64,000 nucleotides of DNA from an uncultured Latescibacterota bacterium (GTDB lineage Bacteria > Latescibacterota > UBA2968 > UBA8231). Position numbers and translations under genes: made by a program. Positions within the stretch are counted from its first letter, which is position 1; each line of letters begins with the position of its first letter. Shown here in pieces: positions 26,660 to 35,184 of this stretch. The DNA lies in the NCBI GenBank assembly GCA_951813615.1, contig OX638377.1, positions 4,800,599-4,864,598 of the forward strand, in the 5' to 3' direction. The notes under the pieces are model-generated. The model ran no database searches. It had not been told where the DNA came from and saw only the letters and a program-made list of their open reading frames with translations.

Positions 26660-27103
26660 ATGTCCAAACAGTGGAAAGTCTATCTATCCGGCGAGATTCA
26701 CAGCGACTGGCGCGAGCGCATCGTCCAAGCGGCCAGCGACCTGTCGGTCGAGTTCACAGCCCCGGTCACCGATCACGCGGCTAGCGACAACTGCGGCGTC
26801 GACCTGCTCGGGCCGGAGGAAAGCAGCTTTTGGAAGGATCACAAAGGCGCGCAGCTCAACGCCATCCGCACCCGCACCCTAATCCGCGACGCCGACGTGG
26901 TGGTGGTGCGCTTCGGCGACCAGTACCGCCAGTGGAACGCAGCTTTTGACGCGGGGTTTGCCGCCGCCAGCAACAAGCCGCTGATCGTCCTCCACCCACC
27001 CGAGTTGCAACACGCGCTCAAGGAAGTGGATGCGGCCGCGCTGGCCGTGGCACAAGAACCCGAACAGGTCGCAGCCATCCTGCGCTACGTCATCGAAAAG
27101 TAG
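26660..27103 (+). CDS. ytoQ: YtoQ-family protein (nucleoside deoxyribosyltransferase-like)
   Basis: A 147-residue protein beginning MSKQWKVYLSGEIHSDWRER. It includes TAPVTDHAASDNCGVDLLG, then IRTRTLIRDADVVVVRFGD and NAAFDAGFAAASNKPLIVLH. These are the conserved blocks of YtoQ, a small protein with a nucleoside 2-deoxyribosyltransferase-like fold whose reaction is not established. AAAGGA lies 8 nt upstream of ATG. It is transcribed alone; the next gene is convergent, with adjoining stops at 27103 and 27104. Confidence 0.88.
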   Translation: MSKQWKVYLSGEIHSDWRERIVQAASDLSVEFTAPVTDHAASDNCGVDLLGPEESSFWKDHKGAQLNAIRTRTLIRDADVVVVRFGDQYRQWNAAFDAGFAAASNKPLIVLHPPELQHALKEVDAAALAVAQEPEQVAAILRYVIEK

Positions 27104-29653
27104 TCAGCGCAGCAGAATCATCTTGTGCTGTGCGCGGTAGGAACCGGCTTTGAGCGCGTAGAAGTAGAGGCCGCTGCGGTAGCCAGCCGCGTCCCATTCC
27201 ACCTCGTGTCGCCCCGATGGCATCCGCCGCTCCACCAGCCGCGCGACCTCCTGCCCCAAGACGTTGTACACCGTTAGTTGCACTAAGCTGGAAGTGGGCA
27301 AATCGAAGCGGATTTTAGTCGTCGGATTGAATGGGTTGGGCGCGTTTGGGTGCAAGGCGTAGTGCTCGGGACGCGGCTGCGCCCCCTTTTGCGCTTCGAC
27401 GTGCTGGTCAGCGCTCAGTTCTAGCGTCCCCTCGCCCGCTAGCTCCAGCACGATCAGGTCGCCTTCTACGACCGTGCTCCACCATTCGCCGCCGAGAAAA
27501 CGAGCTGCGCTCCACTCGTTCCCCGCGTGGGGCATTTGTAACTGATAGCCCGCGTCGGGGCCGCGCACAAAACCCGCATAGTCGTCTCGCTCCATACTCA
27601 CGTCTATCACTTCACTGGCGCGGAACACCGTCTCTCCGTCGGCCAAAAGGTAGGTCGCGTCTTGCGCTACAAAGCGGGTGAGCTGCCCATCGACATAGCG
27701 GACATAACCGAAACGGGCGTCGCTGACCAGGCGGGCGTCCGGCCCGGATACAGTGCCCTCAGACGCATTGCCGTTGCGCAGCCAAGCCAAATCCCGCACC
27801 CCAGCCAATGCCACCAACGCCGCCTCGGCCCCTTGCGCGGATGCGGTTTCAAACGTCGGCTCGGCCTCCCCAATCGCCCGCGGATACAGCACTGCTAGAT
27901 ACCGCCCATCGACGCCCTCTTGCTGCACCCGCAACACCGCGTGGGTCTGCTCTTGGCGATAGTCAAAGGAGTGGATCGCCTCGCTCTCCAGCGCGACCCG
28001 GCCGGGCTGGTCGGGCAAAAACGCCAGCAACTCGGCTTTTTCCCGCGTCCAACGCGCCAAGTTCCCCGCGCGAGCATACGCGCCCCCGCTGGTGCCGCCC
28101 CCGTTGCCGTGCAGCCGCCACTCGTAGGCGTGGCGATGGCCCGGATCGTCGATCTCGTCGGCCACGAAGAAATACCTGTGGTCGGCAAAAAAGACCCGCC
28201 GCCTCAGTTCGACACCCCGGTAGGCAGTGCAGACTTCCGCGTAGTCGCCAGCGGTACTCGTGAAGAATGCCTCGATAAAAGCGTCGTTGCGGTCGCCGAT
28301 GGTCCCCACCACCGGCAAGGTCCGGCGCGGCGGCCCATTGCCATCGATCAGCACTACGTTGTGATTGCGGCCTTTGTTGACCTTGTCGTGGTTGTCAAAA
28401 TTGATGTAACCCGCATCTACGGCCAGCATCTCGCCGCCAGCGTAAATCACAAAGCTGGTCCCGTCGGGGTGCTCGTGCGCGAACCCGTGCTCGCGGGCCG
28501 TGCCGTTTTCGCCGCGCAAGAGCATGTAGGTAGCCGCGGCCGACCAATCGCTGCGGAAGATGGCGTCTCCAGCTCCCGGCATAAAAACCGACGGGCCGTG
28601 CGTCGGCTCTTGCGCGGGCACGCTGTCGTCGTACAGGGCGATGGCGTCCATCTCGGAAAACTGGCGCACGTACAGGCCGCGCTCGTTGTTTTCCCAATCC
28701 CAGCGATGGACCCCCCCGTTGGCTTGCACGGCCGCTAGGTAATGCCCGTAGAAATCGTCTAAGTGGCCGTCGTCGATGTTGGGCCGCCGGCCATTGGGCA
28801 GCCGCAGGTTCAGGGACCATTCGTGCATCTTCTCGATCTTGGGATCGGCAAATAGGTCCAAGCCGGTGCGGTTTTTGAGCGCGAATAAGTAGGGCAAATA
28901 GACATCCGCGGCGTAGCGGCTGTAGAACGGCCCCTCCGCATATCCCCCATCCCTCCCTTCAATCTGGAAGTCGAGGCTGCTAGTGACCATCTCCAAGGCG
29001 CGATCAGCCCATTCCTGCGGCGTGCCTTCGCCGCTGGTGTACTCGCTCAAGGCCATGGCCGCCAACCCGAGGCCGCCGTACGCGCGGATGTGCCAGTTGT
29101 CGAGATGCGGAGTCTCGTGCAAGTGAATTTTGACCGGGAACAGCCCAAACCCCACCTTGCCAATCACAATGCCCTTCCACAGGCGGTCGGCTTCCTCGCC
29201 GAGGATCGACCTCATCTCCTGCAGGGCTTGGGGATCGTTGGCCGCAGCATAGGGGTGCAGGATGTCGTACGCCACGGCGTACTGGGCCACAACCTCTCCC
29301 TCGTTGTGCGGCTCGCCCAAATCGCCGCCCCGCGGCGGGAACGCCACCCCCTGCATTACGGCCAACGCGCGCTCGGCAAACGCGGCATTGTCGGTCATCA
29401 GCCAAGCAAAGGCGAGGGACTTGGCGTAGCGGACCTCGGCGCGCTCGTCAACAAAGGTCGCCGGGGCGTTTCGCGCCCGCTGCAATACGATTCGCCACCA
29501 CGTGGCATACGGTTCGCGCTGGATGCGCTCTTTGAGTAGGGGAATATCTTCAGCGGAAAAAAGCAGGCCCGGATGCACTTCAGCAGATAGCGTCTGCGCG
29601 GCAGCGCCCACAGGCGCGAGAGCCAAGGCGGCGCAAAGGGCCCAGGCGATCAT
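27104..29653 (-). CDS. Secreted heparinase II/III-like polysaccharide lyase with FlgD-type C-terminal domain
   Basis: An 849-residue secreted protein. Its signal peptide is MIAWALCAALALAPVGAAAQ. The N-terminal all-alpha toroid (about 30-330) includes FSAEDIPLLKERIQREPYAT and ETPHLDNWHIRAYGGLGLAA. The heparinase II/III beta-sandwich has GTAREHGFAHEHPDGTSFVI and ARWTREKAELLAFLPDQPG. The C-terminal sorting-type Ig domain starts HPNAPNPFNPTTKIRFDLP and ends HKMILLR. It probably degrades an acidic polysaccharide (uronate-containing) outside the cell. ATG 29653 is chosen because AGAGGA lies just ahead and it gives a proper signal peptide. Longer in-frame extensions run into the next gene. Confidence 0.82.
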   Translation of the reverse strand: MIAWALCAALALAPVGAAAQTLSAEVHPGLLFSAEDIPLLKERIQREPYATWWRIVLQRARNAPATFVDERAEVRYAKSLAFAWLMTDNAAFAERALAVMQGVAFPPRGGDLGEPHNEGEVVAQYAVAYDILHPYAAANDPQALQEMRSILGEEADRLWKGIVIGKVGFGLFPVKIHLHETPHLDNWHIRAYGGLGLAAMALSEYTSGEGTPQEWADRALEMVTSSLDFQIEGRDGGYAEGPFYSRYAADVYLPYLFALKNRTGLDLFADPKIEKMHEWSLNLRLPNGRRPNIDDGHLDDFYGHYLAAVQANGGVHRWDWENNERGLYVRQFSEMDAIALYDDSVPAQEPTHGPSVFMPGAGDAIFRSDWSAAATYMLLRGENGTAREHGFAHEHPDGTSFVIYAGGEMLAVDAGYINFDNHDKVNKGRNHNVVLIDGNGPPRRTLPVVGTIGDRNDAFIEAFFTSTAGDYAEVCTAYRGVELRRRVFFADHRYFFVADEIDDPGHRHAYEWRLHGNGGGTSGGAYARAGNLARWTREKAELLAFLPDQPGRVALESEAIHSFDYRQEQTHAVLRVQQEGVDGRYLAVLYPRAIGEAEPTFETASAQGAEAALVALAGVRDLAWLRNGNASEGTVSGPDARLVSDARFGYVRYVDGQLTRFVAQDATYLLADGETVFRASEVIDVSMERDDYAGFVRGPDAGYQLQMPHAGNEWSAARFLGGEWWSTVVEGDLIVLELAGEGTLELSADQHVEAQKGAQPRPEHYALHPNAPNPFNPTTKIRFDLPTSSLVQLTVYNVLGQEVARLVERRMPSGRHEVEWDAAGYRSGLYFYALKAGSYRAQHKMILLR

Positions 29654-29660
29654 ACGTCCT

Positions 29661-30278
29661 CTAAAAAACGCGGCGCAAATCAAAGCCCCACAGCAGACCC
29701 AAGGTGACATAGCCCTTGCCGAATAGAATCTTGAAACCGCCGACGGTCCGACCCGGCGCATCGAAAAACAACCCCAAGGTTCCATACGCCGTCGCCGGGC
29801 TTAGGTGGCGGTAGCCCACCCCGGCAAACAGCTTGCCCGGTCGGCCAGCAATCCACACTTCGTCGAGGACAATATAGGCCAGATCCGCACTGAGCGAGCG
29901 CAGCCAATCCGTGCCGCCCGAGCAACGGTAGTCCGCCACGCGATATCCAGTCCGCGTATCGAAGCAGTAGCTGCGGGTGGGATAGGGCCGGAAGTACCGC
30001 GGGTCGTAATCGTCGCCTTCGTGAAAGCTCACATCGAGCGCATTGGCCGAACAGATGAGGCGCAAGCGATTGAAGACCGCCCTAAACCCCAAGGGGACGC
30101 GCACGCCCGAGCCGCGATGATCCAAGTTGATGAAACCCAATCCTACCGCCGCATAGTAGCCGTCGTGCTGCCGCTTGGGCACCTCCTCGGCCACGGCGTC
30201 TTGGATGCGCACCGCCTCGGCCCCGCTCGCCAACAGCAAGCCGATCCAGATGAGGTGTATGTATGTGCGCTGTATCAC
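29661..30278 (-). CDS. Putative outer-membrane beta-barrel protein
   Basis: This 205-residue protein has a signal peptide (MIQRTYIHLIWIGLLLASGA, cut near residue 22). It is then rich in alternating short hydrophobic strands: YYAAVGLGFINLDH, GVRVPLGFRAVFNRLRLI, KLFAGVGYRHLS and the end GKGYVTLGLLWGFDLRRVF. A terminal Phe and strand-rich make-up suggest a small outer-membrane barrel. It is located just ahead of the lyase gene (7 nt), in one operon. I do not recognise a named family. Confidence 0.6.
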   Translation of the reverse strand: MIQRTYIHLIWIGLLLASGAEAVRIQDAVAEEVPKRQHDGYYAAVGLGFINLDHRGSGVRVPLGFRAVFNRLRLICSANALDVSFHEGDDYDPRYFRPYPTRSYCFDTRTGYRVADYRCSGGTDWLRSLSADLAYIVLDEVWIAGRPGKLFAGVGYRHLSPATAYGTLGLFFDAPGRTVGGFKILFGKGYVTLGLLWGFDLRRVF

Positions 30279-30447
30279 CCGTTTGTCCTCTACCTCTACC
30301 TATACCTATACAATCTACACGTCCCGGCAAAAATGCCAATGGCTCCGATAAGGGACGGTGCCACGCTTGCTAATTGAGTCGTAGGACGAGCCGACTAGGG
30401 TGGTGTAGATGAGCGTTCTAGGCCGCGTTCAGTGGTGTCGGTGGGCA

Positions 30448-31224
30448 TCAGGCAGATTGGACCAAAATTCTCTCGAATTCATCCGGCCTCGACCAGTGCG
30501 ACACCATGGACAGCGGTTCCATCAACCGGAAGTTCTCATGTGTCCAGACATCGGAGGCATCATCGAAAAGAGAGACGAAATTCAACGCCTCGGGTCCCGC
30601 CGCAAGATGATGCAAATCGAGCCAAGCAGCCAGCACATGTTCCGTCACTCTGTTCGCCGCGAAACGATTCGCCGTACTCAACACATAGACCAAAGAGCTG
30701 CGCTCGTGGGTACGAACGTGAAAATCCACGGTCCAGCCACGTCCCGAGCGACCGACCAGTTTCTCGGAACGTACGAACGGCAGTTCGCGTTCAGTCAAGT
30801 AATCGGCGACTTCATCCGTGATTGATTCGACCGCTCGGGTCCGCAATGTGAACCACAGATCAGATACCCGTAGTGCCGCTTGGGCCACACGAGTGACCAC
30901 CGTAGCCAACTGTTCGTCAGGACGACATCGGGCTAAAAGCATACCTCGGTAGAATTCAACTCCATGAGTTGTAAGGACGTCCGCGATCAGCCGGTTCTGC
31001 TGCGGGGATCGGCGTAGCGACAATGACTGCATCCGAAGCCATCCCGTGGTCTCCGCAAGATCGGTTACCGTAATCGTATCACCTTTGGATTTACAGAATA
31101 AGTCGATATTGTCTCCATCGGGATACAAATACGGGGTGCGAATCCGGTGATAATCACCAAGCTCCGTGCAGGTGAACAGTTCCCCAATCTGCCTCTGTAT
31201 CTCCTCACAGATATTAGTATTCAT
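30448..31224 (-). CDS. DUF1828/DUF1829-domain protein
   Basis: At 258 residues, this has an N-terminal DUF1828-like block (residues 1-100, with YHRIRTPYLYPDGDNIDLFC and ITVTDLAETTGWLRMQSLS) and a C-terminal DUF1829-like block (DEVADYLTERELPFVRSE and WTVDFHVRTHERSSLVYVLS). Both domains are uncharacterised. They occur in phage-related or accessory loci. The ATG at 31224 overlaps the end of the upstream DUF6978-like gene by 11 nt, indicating translational coupling. It is last in the accessory minus-strand cassette. Confidence 0.75.
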   Translation of the reverse strand: MNTNICEEIQRQIGELFTCTELGDYHRIRTPYLYPDGDNIDLFCKSKGDTITVTDLAETTGWLRMQSLSLRRSPQQNRLIADVLTTHGVEFYRGMLLARCRPDEQLATVVTRVAQAALRVSDLWFTLRTRAVESITDEVADYLTERELPFVRSEKLVGRSGRGWTVDFHVRTHERSSLVYVLSTANRFAANRVTEHVLAAWLDLHHLAAGPEALNFVSLFDDASDVWTHENFRLMEPLSMVSHWSRPDEFERILVQSA

Positions 31225-31672
31225 CAAACATCTCCATTTGCATGGGTGGTGGCTTTCTCAGCTCGCCATCGTGTTCAATGTCTGCTTCCTTACAGAACTG
31301 TTTCCAAACCTCCACGGGATCCGAAACCTGTGCGGTGATGTCATTCGGCGCCTAGGCTTCCTTGTCCCGATATTGTTCAGACCATGTATGCTTATGCTTT
31401 TCGCCGACTTGATTGCACTGAGGATTATGGTGGTCCTTGCCTAGATCGAGTCCGTATATCCGACCTGCCGTTTTCAGAATGAGTGCGTAGGTCAGAGTGC
31501 GCGCCAGCGGATTGTATCTGCCTTGAACGAAGAGCGGCCAACCTGCTGCTGACTCGACATCGGCCCTGAATACCCAGGCAGGGGAATGATCCTCATCCTC
31601 GCTCCAATCGATATTGCCTTCAATGCGTTTCGATTTGTCCTGCATGATAGAGGCGAATTCAGTGTTAGTCAA
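31214..31672 (-). pseudogene. DUF6978-like gene interrupted by an in-frame TAG
   Basis: From a TTG start at 31672 the frame encodes 106 residues ending QYRDKEA, then TAG at 31352-31354. The same frame then stays open for 45 more codons, starting APNDITAQVSDPVEVWKQFC and ending MQMEMFDEY, before TAA at 31214. In relatives as I recall them the junction reads DKWAYVPEDI. So TAG here replaces a Tyr codon (TAC or TAT), a single-base change. The post-TAG part keeps its codon pattern and overlaps the next gene by 11 nt. Either this is a recent nonsense mutation or the TAG is read through. The start overlaps the upstream stop by 4 nt (TTGA). The DUF6978 name is from memory. Confidence 0.7.
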
Positions 31673-32276
31673 TGAGATATAGTACTTTCTTGACTTTTTG
31701 ATTCAGTGTCAATTGGCTGTTTCTCCCCATTGGTATCCGACGGGCTTAGATTCTCGATCCAGCCTTTTTGTGACAGCACCTCAACGGCGATCTTGAGTTG
31801 TCGTCTGGAAAACTGCTTCTTCCGCTCATCCCAAGCGTATGTGCGGGCCACCACATCGTCAAAGGTTCGGGCTCCCTCCTTGCAGATGACCCAATGCACG
31901 GTGGAGAGCAGTTCCAAGCCAAACGACGACTCAAAACCCTCAATACAGTCGGCAACCCGCTCAAAACGAGCCTGCGTCTCGGGGTGATTCGCGATGAACG
32001 CGCGTGCATCCTCACGTGCGCCGGGCACCAGATTCAGTTCCTTATCGAGCGCATTCTCACCATCAGCGTAGCCGGATACCAGATGCCCTTCCATGGCTTT
32101 CAGCACATGCCGGAGATTATCGGCATATGGCCCGTAGGGGCCAGCTTCAAAGGCTCGCCTGCGACCTGAACGAAATACATAAGCTTTTGCACCTCAAGCA
32201 GTGTCATAAACGGGTCCAACAAGCCACGAAGATAACAGGCTATCAATTCCACCATAACGGCACGCCCTAGCGTCAT
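31669..32276 (-). pseudogene. DarG C-terminal domain relic, frameshifted and missing its macrodomain
   Basis: From ATG 32276, which has an AAAGGAGA site, frame one reads MTLGRAVMVELIACYLRGLL...EVQKLMYFVQVAGEPLKL and then goes out of frame. About 10 nt later another frame continues with PYGPYADNLRHVLKAMEGHL, then ERVADCIEGFESSFGLELLS and TVHWVICKEG. This is the order of the C-terminal domain of DarG, the ADP-ribosyl glycohydrolase antitoxin of DarTG; Mycobacterium DarG has MTWGRAV, EIQKLMYF and RYGPYSERVRHLLQGMEG in the same order. The macrodomain that should precede it is absent: an in-frame TGA and the UDG gene lie there. No DarT is in the window. Confidence 0.7.
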
Positions 32277-32313
32277 AAGCGATCTCCTTTCATGCCCTCA
32301 CAGATGCTGAGCT

Positions 32314-32946
32314 TTACAGTTTATACAATTCGCACATTTGTGCTAAAAATTGTGTCTGTCCACCATAGCTAGGGTGCCGTAATTGAAAGACTCTAGGCCG
32401 ATACCTTAAGCCCTGTGCTGTTCGCGCCGCATCACTCCCAATCGCAACTAGTCGGCGCGGCTTTAGAAGAAGGATGAGTTGAGAGAGAAATTCCTCCCCG
32501 GTCCTGCGCTCAAGAGAATTATGAGATCGATTGCTGAAAGGATTACCGGGCTCGTGGGGGTGCAATGGGAAAACATTCCACAGAAAGACGGGCACCTCGA
32601 TCTGTGAAAGAACGCTCCAGATAACAGCGGCCGTCTTCTCGGCAACTACGTCACCTTTCGTTGGCCTCTGAATAGATAGCCCCCACCTTGCGGCGTATTC
32701 GTGAATATGCACATCGTCTGTTAAGGCAAGCCCTGTTCGCCTACCGCCGCGATAGCCAAGATCGCGCCCAATCCATATAGAATCAATATCCTGTTTTGTT
32801 GCAGTCTCAAGTACAGTCAATAACGTTTGTAAACGACGTTGCGGTGCATCATCTAGGTCGTGGACGACACAGCGATTTGAATACGGGTTAAAGGAATTCT
32901 CAAATTTCAGCTTACTCAATGCCTCCACAAATTGCGCCGGGTCCAT
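32314..32946 (-). CDS. Uracil-DNA glycosylase-superfamily protein
   Basis: A 210-residue protein with UDG-fold motifs. WIGRDLGYRGGRRTGLALTD resembles the first motif (G-x-D-P-G-x type, here G-R-D-L-G). WNVFPLHPHEPGNPFSNRSH gives the second region and RHPSYGG the third (H-P-S). The superfamily removes uracil or other damaged bases. The position usually occupied by the catalytic or water-activating residue of motif 1 differs from classical family 1, so activity is uncertain. It sits in the accessory cassette, 37 nt ahead of the DarG relic, and may act in conflict rather than repair. Confidence 0.7.
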   Translation of the reverse strand: MDPAQFVEALSKLKFENSFNPYSNRCVVHDLDDAPQRRLQTLLTVLETATKQDIDSIWIGRDLGYRGGRRTGLALTDDVHIHEYAARWGLSIQRPTKGDVVAEKTAAVIWSVLSQIEVPVFLWNVFPLHPHEPGNPFSNRSHNSLERRTGEEFLSQLILLLKPRRLVAIGSDAARTAQGLRYRPRVFQLRHPSYGGQTQFLAQMCELYKL

Positions 32947-33023
32947 GCTCTATTATCCATTCTGGCGAACTTGCGGCTCGGCGTTTCAAATCCGGTAATT
33001 CGCACCTGTCGTGGGGGCATGGC

Positions 33024-33599
33024 CTATGGATTTTCCATTGACGCCATAAATTCTGAGCCGCTAGCGCATGTTCCGCCCGTGCTTGGAGCGAGTGCCCCGT
33101 CGTGGATCATTATGGCCCAGCGAAGCTCTTGATACGACGCAACGAGATCTTTGAACAACGTGTCCAAGCGTTCCAATTCTGCGAAAACCTCAGATCCGTG
33201 TGTTTCTGCGCCCCCTGTTCGCTGCAAGGCGTCCCGGACATCGTGCAATTCTTCCCTTTCCTTGCGGAAGTATTCCTCGCCTTTCTCCAGCGCGGACACA
33301 GCGATGTCGTCAGGGTCCATTTCGCGGCCCGGAGGAAAATCTTCAGCCGCTTTCTGGAGTCGCTCCTGAAAAGTGGAACAGACAGTAGCTACAGCATCGT
33401 GCCGCTCACGAAAGACTTCAGTTAATATCTTTATTGCGTCTCGTAATTTGTCTCTGTTCCGGTTCTCGAGCAGGTCTGCAAGCCAATTCTGGCTCAGCAC
33501 TTCTGATTGTTCAGGAGGCCGTGCCAACCAAATCAATGTTCCGGCGACGTTGCGGACCGTTTCGCCGCTGAATTCAGCAATTTTTTGTTGAGTAGCCAT
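33024..33599 (-). CDS. Unknown protein, first gene of the accessory cassette
   Basis: A 191-residue, mostly helical and charged protein beginning MATQQKIAEFSGETVRNVAG. It has IWLARPPEQSEVLSQNWLAD, then a long coiled segment ALEKGEEYFRKEREELHDVR and LDTLFKDLVASYQELRWAIM. No domain is recognised. A TTG at 33605 is an alternative start, two residues longer. It is on the same strand as the UDG-like gene, 77 nt upstream. Function unknown. Confidence 0.55.
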   Translation of the reverse strand: MATQQKIAEFSGETVRNVAGTLIWLARPPEQSEVLSQNWLADLLENRNRDKLRDAIKILTEVFRERHDAVATVCSTFQERLQKAAEDFPPGREMDPDDIAVSALEKGEEYFRKEREELHDVRDALQRTGGAETHGSEVFAELERLDTLFKDLVASYQELRWAIMIHDGALAPSTGGTCASGSEFMASMENP

Positions 33600-33762
33600 A
33601 TTCAAACCCGCTTTCCGAAGTCCACTATTCGACTCTCAGGCTAAATTAATGACACGGCATGTCGGTGCAAGGATGATGACAAAGCGAATGGCGTGGCGCG
33701 CATCGCAATCGGCAAGCCGCCCCCATCTTGCCCTCCCTACTGCGCCCCATATTTTACCCTAC

Positions 33763-34599
33763 ATGATCCGCAAAGTACAGTCCACTGCCATCGCCTTGCT
33801 CTTGGCGACTAATGCCAGTTGTCTAGCCCCATCTGACGACGGCGCTGAATCCGCTGCCCTCCAGCCGCAACAGCCCGCTGAAATCCCCACGTACTCCTAC
33901 CGAGTCGTCCACTCCTTCCCTCACGACCCCGCAGCTTTCACCCAAGGACTACTCTACGACAACGGCTTTCTCTACGAAAGCACCGGCCAGTACGGCCAGT
34001 CGTCCCTGCGCAAGGTCGAACTCAAAACCGGGACCGTCGTGCAGCTCCACCAGCTAGACGAGCGCTTCTTCGCCGAGGGACTCGCCCTCTTCGGCAATCG
34101 CCTGCTCCAGCTAACTTGGCGGGCCAACAAGGGCTTTGCCTATCGTCTCGATTCTTTTGAGCCGCTAGCAGAGTTCGCCTATCCCACCGAGGGCTGGGGG
34201 CTGACGTACGACGGCGAACTACTCGTTATGAGCGATGGCAGCGCGACCCTGTACTTCCGCGACCCGTTTACCTTTGCCGAGGTGAGCCGAGTCGCCGTTG
34301 TAGCCCAAGGCCGCCCCGTATCTCAGCTCAACGAACTGGAATGGGTCGCCGGCGAGGTCTTTGCCAATATCTGGCAAACCGACACCATTGCCCGCATCGA
34401 TCCGGCGAGCGGCCAAGTCGCGGGGTGGATAGACCTGACCGGGCTGCTAAGCGACGCAGATCGCCGTGGCTCTAACGCCGAGGTACTCAATGGCATTGCC
34501 TACGACCCCGAGGGCGAGCGGCTCTTCGTCACCGGCAAGTGGTGGCCCAAGCTCTACCAAATCGAACTCGTATCCCCTTCACCGAAAGGTACACCATGA
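33763..34599 (+). CDS. Glutaminyl-peptide cyclotransferase (bacterial beta-propeller type)
   Basis: This 278-residue predicted lipoprotein has a signal ending LLLATNASC. The five-bladed beta-propeller has YRVVHSFPHDPAAFTQGLLY, FLYESTGQYGQSSLRKVE, FFAEGLALFGNRLLQLTWR, QLNELEWVAGEVFANIWQTD and LNGIAYDPEGERLFVTGKWW. These are the conserved blocks of bacterial and plant glutamine cyclotransferase, which turns N-terminal Gln into pyroglutamate. Glu in the FTQGL block and in ELEW are typical. ATG 33763 gives the signal peptide; a longer frame starts at 33649 but is non-typical. It overlaps moaB by 4 nt. Confidence 0.9.
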   Translation: MIRKVQSTAIALLLATNASCLAPSDDGAESAALQPQQPAEIPTYSYRVVHSFPHDPAAFTQGLLYDNGFLYESTGQYGQSSLRKVELKTGTVVQLHQLDERFFAEGLALFGNRLLQLTWRANKGFAYRLDSFEPLAEFAYPTEGWGLTYDGELLVMSDGSATLYFRDPFTFAEVSRVAVVAQGRPVSQLNELEWVAGEVFANIWQTDTIARIDPASGQVAGWIDLTGLLSDADRRGSNAEVLNGIAYDPEGERLFVTGKWWPKLYQIELVSPSPKGTP

Positions 34600-35111
34600 C
34601 CCAAGACCGCGTCCCCGTGTGCATCGCCGTGCTCACGGTCTCCGACACCCGCGACGAAGCAACCGACAAATCCGGCAAGCTGCTGGTCGAGCGCCTCGAA
34701 GCGGCCGGCCACGTCCTGCACGAAAAGCAAATCCTGCCCGACGACATCTATCAGCTTCGCGCCCAAGTTTCGCAGTGGATCGCCGAGCCCCGCGTCCAAG
34801 CCATCGTCACCACCGGCGGCACCGGCCTCACGGGCCGCGACGGCACGCCCGAAGCCGTCAGCGTGCTCTTCGACAAGGAAATCGAGGGCTTTGGCGAGGT
34901 CTTTCGCGTGCTCTCTTACGAGGAAATCGGCACTGCGACCTTGCAGTCGCGTTGCGTGGCCGGCGTCGCCAACAGCACCTACATCTTCTGCCTGCCTGGC
35001 TCCTCGGGGGCTTGCGCCACCGGCTGGGACAAGCTCATCGGGCCGCAACTAGATTCCACCAACCAGCCCTGCAACCTCGTCGATCTGATGCCGAGATTGT
35101 CCGAAATTTGA
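34596..35111 (+). CDS. moaB: MoaB/MogA-type molybdopterin adenylyltransferase
   Basis: A 171-residue protein with the MoaB/MogA fold: CIAVLTVSDTRDEATDKSGK at the N-terminus, IVTTGGTGLTGRDGTPEAV with the nucleotide and pterin site, and GEVFRVLSYEEIGTATLQSR with FCLPGSSGACATGWDKLIGP near the C-terminus. It activates molybdopterin by adenylation in molybdenum cofactor synthesis. The start ATG overlaps the preceding stop (ATGA), with AAAGGT upstream. No other moa gene is in the window. Confidence 0.92.
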   Translation: MTQDRVPVCIAVLTVSDTRDEATDKSGKLLVERLEAAGHVLHEKQILPDDIYQLRAQVSQWIAEPRVQAIVTTGGTGLTGRDGTPEAVSVLFDKEIEGFGEVFRVLSYEEIGTATLQSRCVAGVANSTYIFCLPGSSGACATGWDKLIGPQLDSTNQPCNLVDLMPRLSEI

Positions 35112-35140
35112 CGACTGGTGTTGCGCACCGGCCCCTTGGG

Positions 35141-35173
35141 TAGGAGATACTTCGCTGCGCTCAGTATGACAGG
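35141..35173. repeat. Short TTCGCTGCGCTCAG-type intergenic sequence
   Basis: Between the convergent moaB and uvrA genes lies TTCGCTGCGCTCAGTATGAC, the same kind of short string seen in intergenic repeats of many unrelated bacteria. Only one copy is visible here, so repeat status rests on memory. Confidence 0.3.
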
Positions 35174-35184
35174 TGCTGACGTAC

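Noticed and set aside
31214-31672. Genome-wide recoding of TAG
   Set aside because: Several conserved neighbours (TonB receptor, YtoQ, pyrD, NicO) end naturally at TAG, so TAG is a stop in this organism.
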